Source: Bacteroidota bacterium | GTDB lineage: Bacteria; Bacteroidota; Bacteroidia; Bacteroidales; F082 | Direction: 5' to 3' | Assembly: GCA_002686705.1 (NCBI GenBank) | Contig: NYYH01000041.1 | Location: 5,693-56,274 of the forward strand | Length of the DNA: 50,582 nt | Shown here: positions 46,362 to 50,582 of the stretch, piece after piece | How the letters are laid out: every line of letters begins with the position of its first letter | How positions within the stretch are numbered: the first letter of the stretch is position 1 | The notes under the pieces: model-generated | Database searches by the model: none | Seen by the model: the letters and a program-made list of their open reading frames with translations, nothing else | Told to the model about the DNA's origin: nothing | Program-made: the position numbers and the translations under genes

Positions 46362-46362
46362 A

Positions 46363-47532
46363 TTAACTATTGTTAATTATTTCGTTAAGTTTTTCGGTGG
46401 CATTTTTCCAGCTATAGCTGTTATGCACAAAATTATATCCGTTTTCAGCAACAGTATTATAGAAATTTTCGTTTTTCAACAGTTCAATAATTTGATTAGC
46501 AAGTTCAGAAGAGGTTGTACCTATTAATATTTCCGATCCTTCTTTAGCCTGAAGAGCATCATTGGCAAGAGGCGTGGTTATTGAGGGTATTTTCATTGAC
46601 ATTGCTTCAAGAAGTTTATTTTGAAGCCCGGTTCCGATGCACATGGGGGCAATAAATATACGAGCTGAAGAATAAGCATCTCTTATGTCATCCATCCATC
46701 CGGTTACTTTAACTTGTTTTGATTGTAGAGATTTTACTTTTTTTGCCGGACTTGCACCTGCGAGTAATACTCTAGTATTTGGAATCTTTTTCCATACAGT
46801 TGGCATTATTTCTTTAATTAAGTACTCAGCTGCATCAACATTTGGTGGGTATGCCATATTACCAGTAAATAATACATCAAAAGTTTTTTCCTTGTTTATT
46901 GGTTTAAAATAGGAATGATCAACACCGTTTGGAATAACATGAATTTCTTCTTTGTTTTTATGTGGAATAAGATCTTTATCAGGCACTGAGATTATGGTTT
47001 TATTATCGAAGTAATCAAATACTTCTCTTTCATAAACTAGAAGCCTCTTGTATTCAATTTTAAAGAAAGGTAGAGTAAATAAAGAAGCCTTTTTGATCCT
47101 GCGTTTTATTCCATGCGAGAGAACATCCTGATAATCAAGTGTTTTCTTAATATTTATGTTTTTTACATATTCTGCGGTTCTTATAAACTGGCAATAAATG
47201 TGATCCGGTTTATAAGTGGATATTAACCTCCTTATTTCTTTGGCTGCCTTTTTGTTGTAAAAATAGCCGGCTTGAATAGGGATATTATCAAAAAATGCGA
47301 CTGCCATATTCCAAAATCGAAGATGTACAGGGAGGTCTAAAAAATTAATGGAATGGCAATATGGTTGTAGTTTGCTAAAAGCTTTCTGTTTATCAAGATT
47401 TTTGTTAGGGTTTAAGGCACAAAGTATAAGTTCATTCTTTTTTGCGAGTTCTTTTATTTGATTAAAAGCACGCAGTTTGTCACCTTTTTCTAACGGATAT
47501 GGCACTCTTGAAAGAAGGACAAAGATTCTCAT
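46363..47532 (-). CDS. GT4-type glycosyltransferase (TIGR03087/sugar-transferase-like)
   Basis: A GT-B retaining glycosyltransferase of about 389 aa. The N-terminus MRIFVLLSRVPYPLEKGDKL is close to the TIGR03087 group (sugar transferases first noted in exosortase/EPS loci; recalled, not searched). The donor-binding half has EIHVIPNGVDHSYF, FTGNMAYPPNVDAAEYLI, NTRVLLAGASPAKKV, VTGWMDDIRDAYSSARIFIA and the catalytic GTGLQNKLLEAMSMKIP segment. I prefer the ATG at 47532; one at 47541 would add three residues. It should act at the inner membrane in synthesis of a surface polysaccharide or glycolipid. It forms a unit with the nitroreductase and has a TATATTTG promoter box. Confidence 0.87.
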   Translation of the reverse strand: MRIFVLLSRVPYPLEKGDKLRAFNQIKELAKKNELILCALNPNKNLDKQKAFSKLQPYCHSINFLDLPVHLRFWNMAVAFFDNIPIQAGYFYNKKAAKEIRRLISTYKPDHIYCQFIRTAEYVKNINIKKTLDYQDVLSHGIKRRIKKASLFTLPFFKIEYKRLLVYEREVFDYFDNKTIISVPDKDLIPHKNKEEIHVIPNGVDHSYFKPINKEKTFDVLFTGNMAYPPNVDAAEYLIKEIMPTVWKKIPNTRVLLAGASPAKKVKSLQSKQVKVTGWMDDIRDAYSSARIFIAPMCIGTGLQNKLLEAMSMKIPSITTPLANDALQAKEGSEILIGTTSSELANQIIELLKNENFYNTVAENGYNFVHNSYSWKNATEKLNEIINNS

Positions 47533-47565
47533 ATTTACCAAAAGTTAGTAACCTGATAACAGTGC

Positions 47566-47573
47566 AAATATAA
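47566..47573 (-). promoter_or_regulatory. Candidate -7 promoter box of the glycosyltransferase/nitroreductase pair
   Basis: The minus strand reads TATATTTG, 33 bp upstream of the ATG at 47532. A second exact match, TACTTTTG at 47605-47612, lies further upstream beside the stop of the preceding gene. Confidence 0.45.
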
Positions 47574-47618
47574 TCGAGTTTGGTTTAAATGTTTTCATTA
47601 TTAGCAAAAGTATAGCCC

Positions 47619-48821
47619 TCACATAATTTTGTGATAGAAGTTTAACAAACGATCAACTAACTTACTATTATCGTGTTCTTCTAAAATTAATGAACGAGCA
47701 TTTTTTCCTATGGTGTCGCACTTATCTTTGTTTGTGTATAGTTCTTTAATTGCTTCTACTGTAGATTTGGCATCATCGGCTATCATTATGTTTTCATTTT
47801 CTGTATAGTTAATACCTTCGGCACCGATTGTTGTAGATATTACTGCCTTACCAAGTGCCATGCTCTCTATTATTTTTATTCGAATACCACTTCCAGAAAA
47901 TAATGGTGCTATTGAAATAGACTTTGATTTGATAAATGAATATGCGTCAGGAACTTCTCCAACTACTACTACATTATTTTGGTTTAATTCCTTCAGCCAA
48001 TTGGGCATTTCTCTTCCCGCCAAATAGAGTTTTAATTGTGGTAATTCTCTATTTACCTTTGGCCAAACTTGATCAAGAAACCACTTAATACCTTCCTGAT
48101 TTGGAATCCAATTCATGGCACCAATATGAAACAAAGCATGTTCACACTCACTATCTTCGTTTTTCAAGTTTGATGTATCCACTCCGAAGGATATTGTTAA
48201 TACCGGATTAGTGGATGTTTGCGTAAAAAAATGCTCATCCTTTGATGATATAGGGATTATTCCATCATATTTATTAAGAATATTCTTCTCGTAATTTTCT
48301 AGAGTTTTAGCCAGATGTTTAAGATATGCTTTTTTGAAGGGATTTCTTGTTATAGATGCAACTCGTGTCCATATTAAATATTCGATGTTATGTGCTCTTA
48401 GTACAATAGGGGCTTTAGAAAATTCCCTGATTGTATCAATATAAGGTGACATAAACAAAGTCTCAATCTGAACAATATCAAATTTTTGATTTAGCAAGAC
48501 CTCTTTTAATTTTTCTCTAAAATTATCAGAAATAAACCTTTCTACATGATAAGATTTTCCTGTAAATAAGTTTAAAAATGCGGGAATTGGTTTCAGACTT
48601 AAATCAATATAGACAAGCTCTATATTTGTTTGTTTTTTATAATCCTCAGGAATATCTGAAATGTCAACATTGTATTTGTTTGTGTTTATTGCCAGTACCT
48701 TAACTTTATGACCAGCAGCCACAACTCCTTCAATAAGGTTATTCATAGCAATGGGACCTCCCTCGTGAGGTGGCCATGGAGATTTATTACAGATAAACAA
48801 GATATTTAACTTGTTATGCAT
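47619..48821 (-). CDS. GT4-type glycosyltransferase
   Basis: A GT-B fold glycosyltransferase of 400 aa from the ATG at 48821 (MHNKLNILFICNK). An upstream start at 48845 would add eight residues. The N-terminal acceptor half has SPWPPHEGGPIAMNNLIEGV, FDIVQIETLFMSPYI and VLRAHNIEYLIWTRV. The C-terminal donor half has LFHIGAMNWIPNQEGIKWFL, LYLAGREMPNWLKEL, VVGEVPDAYSFIKSKSISIAP and FSGSGIRIKIIESMALGKAV. It is close in architecture to the next glycosyltransferase downstream and may be a relative of it. It overlaps the LptF/LptG permease gene by 8 bp, indicating coupled translation and perhaps a shared role in building outer-membrane glycolipid; the product is unknown. Confidence 0.88.
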   Translation of the reverse strand: MHNKLNILFICNKSPWPPHEGGPIAMNNLIEGVVAAGHKVKVLAINTNKYNVDISDIPEDYKKQTNIELVYIDLSLKPIPAFLNLFTGKSYHVERFISDNFREKLKEVLLNQKFDIVQIETLFMSPYIDTIREFSKAPIVLRAHNIEYLIWTRVASITRNPFKKAYLKHLAKTLENYEKNILNKYDGIIPISSKDEHFFTQTSTNPVLTISFGVDTSNLKNEDSECEHALFHIGAMNWIPNQEGIKWFLDQVWPKVNRELPQLKLYLAGREMPNWLKELNQNNVVVVGEVPDAYSFIKSKSISIAPLFSGSGIRIKIIESMALGKAVISTTIGAEGINYTENENIMIADDAKSTVEAIKELYTNKDKCDTIGKNARSLILEEHDNSKLVDRLLNFYHKIM

Positions 48822-50265
48822 CAATTTGTTTTCTTTTAAAATCAAACTTTTTAAAGAATTTAGTCCAACTATCTGTATCCATTAACTGAGCATCTGTAGT
48901 TGCTTTATAAGTAAGGAATAGCCCTAGTGGCAGAACTATTATGGTTGAGAGCCATAAACCAAATTCAACATTCCATTCACCCGTTTTAACTGCTTTTTCA
49001 CCTGTCATTGACACAACATGATAAAGTACGAAAAAAATCACTGAAACAACAACAGGAAGCCCTAAACCACCTTTTCGAATTATCGCACCAAGGGGTGCGC
49101 CAATAAAAAAGAATATAAAACAAGCGATAGATAATTTGAACTTTTGATGCCACGCAACTTCATGTTTTGTAATTATTTGCTGACGGGTTTGTAGTTCTCT
49201 CTCATAGTCAATAATTTTCTTTTTGGCAGTACGTGCCGCCCGTTGGGCATTCTCAATGATAGCAAGTTTATCATTCGTTTCGAAGTTGTAAATTACAGGG
49301 AGTACAATTGTGTCAATAAGTAGTTGGCTGGCCGAGTCAATTATTACAGTTTCAGACGTGTCTATTTTTGCTAGATGCGGATATCCTCTAAAAAAATTTT
49401 CCTTATAACGGTTCTCAGACTTTATATACTTTTTGCTTAGGGAGTCAATTGATTTGTTCAACTGTTTAATATTAAGCATTGAATAGTGCGATTTGAAAAG
49501 ATCCTCGTTAGTATGGCTAAGTTGAAATTGAGATAAGTCGAAGTTTAGAATCTGTTTTTTAAATTTTGTTGATTCAAACGGTCTGCTTTCTCTATATCTT
49601 GAAACATTAATAATTTCACTATAACGGTTTCCATTGTAAAGTGTGAAAATGAGACTTTTCTCGTTGGGAGATAGCTGCATAGTCCCTCTTTCAGCAGTTG
49701 TGACTGTTAAGTTTCCACGATTTTTTGAGTGATTGTATATTTTAACATCAAATATCGTCTTGTTATCTTTTGCTTTTTTACCAACTCTTATCACAAAACC
49801 TTCAAGACCATGATAATATATTCCTTCGTTAATATTAAATGCCAACTTTTGCTGTCGTACATCATAAAGTAACGAGCCAAATTTCAGATTGGCAACCGGC
49901 AAGACATAATTAGAGAAAAGAAATGCCATAACACTAATAATTACGGAAAGTATCACTAGTGGTCTCATCGCTTTTCGTAATGAAATACCGGCAGCTTTCA
50001 TTGCTACAAGTTCATAATGTTCGCCCATATTACCAAAGGTCATTAGGGAGGAGAGTAGTACAGCAAGTGGGAGTGCAAGTGGAACAAAAGTTGACGAAGC
50101 ATAAAACATAAGTTTTGCTATGATATACCATTCTAATCCTTTGCCTACAAGATCATCTATATATTTCCACAAAAACTGTAATAATAATATGAATAGAGAA
50201 ACAAAAAAAGTAAACACAAATGGTCCAAGGTAGGATTTTAACATATAAATGTTTAATTTTTTCAT
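48814..50265 (-). CDS. LptF/LptG-family permease (lipopolysaccharide export)
   Basis: A 483-residue YjgP/YjgQ-family protein, the membrane part of the LptB2FG transporter that extracts lipopolysaccharide from the inner membrane. Helices 1-3 occupy about residues 14-125 (FTFFVSLFILLLQFLWKYIDD, STFVPLALPLAVLLSSLM, LVILSVIISVMAFLFSNYVLP), followed by a periplasmic beta-jellyroll with YYHGLEGFVIRVGKK and a long charged insertion (~240-370). Three C-terminal helices begin near 375 (LSIACFIFFFIGAPLGAIIRKGGLG). The GAPLGAIIRKGG segment is a family signature. I cannot tell LptF from LptG. It is the first gene of a unit with the GT4 gene and has a TATCTTTG promoter. Confidence 0.92.
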   Translation of the reverse strand: MKKLNIYMLKSYLGPFVFTFFVSLFILLLQFLWKYIDDLVGKGLEWYIIAKLMFYASSTFVPLALPLAVLLSSLMTFGNMGEHYELVAMKAAGISLRKAMRPLVILSVIISVMAFLFSNYVLPVANLKFGSLLYDVRQQKLAFNINEGIYYHGLEGFVIRVGKKAKDNKTIFDVKIYNHSKNRGNLTVTTAERGTMQLSPNEKSLIFTLYNGNRYSEIINVSRYRESRPFESTKFKKQILNFDLSQFQLSHTNEDLFKSHYSMLNIKQLNKSIDSLSKKYIKSENRYKENFFRGYPHLAKIDTSETVIIDSASQLLIDTIVLPVIYNFETNDKLAIIENAQRAARTAKKKIIDYERELQTRQQIITKHEVAWHQKFKLSIACFIFFFIGAPLGAIIRKGGLGLPVVVSVIFFVLYHVVSMTGEKAVKTGEWNVEFGLWLSTIIVLPLGLFLTYKATTDAQLMDTDSWTKFFKKFDFKRKQIDA

Positions 50266-50519
50266 TGCAGTTAATTAGTACTAAAGTATACTTTTATTCA
50301 CCATTTCTTGTTCAATTTTCAAACGCAAAGATACATATACTGAGCTATTATAAAACTGCTTACTGCCGAATTTAGTATTCTGAACAATTCGCTAATGAAC
50401 AGTAAATTATGAGCTGAAATAAATTATTGTATTCACCGTGCAACCTTTTCAGGTTATTAAGTTATCTTTGTATTAAGAATTAATATCAAGTTATTAATAA
50501 TTTGAAGTTACCCCATTTT
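50266..50519. other. Intergenic region upstream of the LptF/LptG permease
   Basis: No credible gene or terminator is visible. It holds a minus-strand TATCTTTG box at 50326-50333 for the permease and a plus-strand TATCTTTG match at 50463-50470 that could drive a gene beyond the window. Confidence 0.45.
50326..50333 (-). promoter_or_regulatory. Candidate -7 promoter box of the LptF/LptG-GT4 unit
   Basis: The minus strand reads TATCTTTG, an exact TAnnTTTG match, 60 bp upstream of the ATG at 50265. Confidence 0.5.
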
Positions 50520-50582
50520 TTAAGTGAAGCCAAATTCTAATTGCTCTATATCTCTATCAGGAGGCCTGGCCGCCGTTATTTT
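50520..50582 (-). CDS. Possible C-terminal end of a protein (partial, unidentified)
   Basis: The minus strand is open from the window edge to a TAA at 50520-50522 and would encode 20 residues ending DRDIEQLEFGFT. The composition looks protein-like, but 20 residues are too few to identify. The plus strand is also open here from a GTG at 50524 (start KPNSNCSISLSGGLAAV), 54 bp downstream of the TATCTTTG box at 50463-50470. Only sequence beyond the window can tell which strand is coding. Confidence 0.3.
   Translation of the reverse strand, partial: KITAARPPDRDIEQLEFGFT

Noticed and set aside
1..50582. Mobile elements, CRISPR arrays, tRNA or rRNA genes
   Set aside because: No transposase, integrase, regularly spaced repeats or tRNA-like cloverleaf sequences were recognised on reading both strands.

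Overview
The window is a chromosomal segment of an AT-rich member of the Bacteroidota, probably a marine or anaerobic Bacteroidales/Marinilabiliales-type organism; the exact taxon is inference. The evidence is: (i) the Bacteroidota order of the division and cell wall (dcw) cluster, with a GatB/YqeY gene after ftsZ; (ii) two secreted proteins with C-terminal type IX secretion (T9SS) sorting tails; (iii) repeated matches to the Bacteroidota -7 promoter box TAnnTTTG in front of genes; (iv) a 6-phosphofructokinase with pyrophosphate-type active-site residues; and (v) Gram-negative envelope genes (lpxK, lpxH, an LptF/LptG permease). I see no tRNA, rRNA, insertion sequence, phage gene or CRISPR array.

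Layout. 1-953: 5' part of mfd (minus), cut by the window edge. 1144-2406: aspartokinase (plus), converging on a secreted S8 protease (2479-5214, minus) across a hairpin terminator. 5366-6583: PPi-type phosphofructokinase (plus), with a promoter containing a 9-bp inverted repeat. 6628-15433: a five-gene minus-strand block. In transcription order it encodes a GT2-DUF2062 glycosyltransferase, a 1278-residue MMPL exporter/acyltransferase/methyltransferase fusion, a CrtI-like FAD oxidoreductase, a membrane-anchored C45 Ntn-hydrolase and a DUF2141 protein. This resembles the tailoring and export half of flexirubin/aryl-polyene-like lipid clusters, but no ketosynthase or acyl carrier protein lies nearby. 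It is the best candidate for an uncharacterised system here. 15474-17838: glycosylasparaginase and a FucP-like sugar transporter, overlapping, a likely N-glycan scavenging pair.

17893-34027: yqeY and the dcw cluster on the minus strand, transcribed mraZ-rsmH-ftsL-ftsI-murE-mraY-murD-ftsW-murG-murC-ftsQ-ftsA-ftsZ-yqeY. murF, murB and ddl are absent. Upstream of mraZ are four hexamers spaced exactly 10 bp apart, which is how an MraZ operator looks.

34392-36887: a secreted Asp-box (BNR/sortilin-like) beta-propeller protein with a T9SS tail (plus). 36893-40392: a TPR protein, then a C4 zinc-ribbon coiled-coil protein and a NIF3/DUF34 protein (minus), with a strong intrinsic terminator. 40532-43173: lpxK, purine nucleoside phosphorylase and lpxH, tightly packed (plus). 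43182-45699: gapA and hisS (minus). 45777-50265: a nitroreductase, two GT4-type glycosyltransferases and an LptF/LptG permease (minus), a probable surface-glycoconjugate neighbourhood. The last 63 bp may hold the end of another minus-strand gene.

All identities come from reading translated sequence and remembered family motifs; no search was run.
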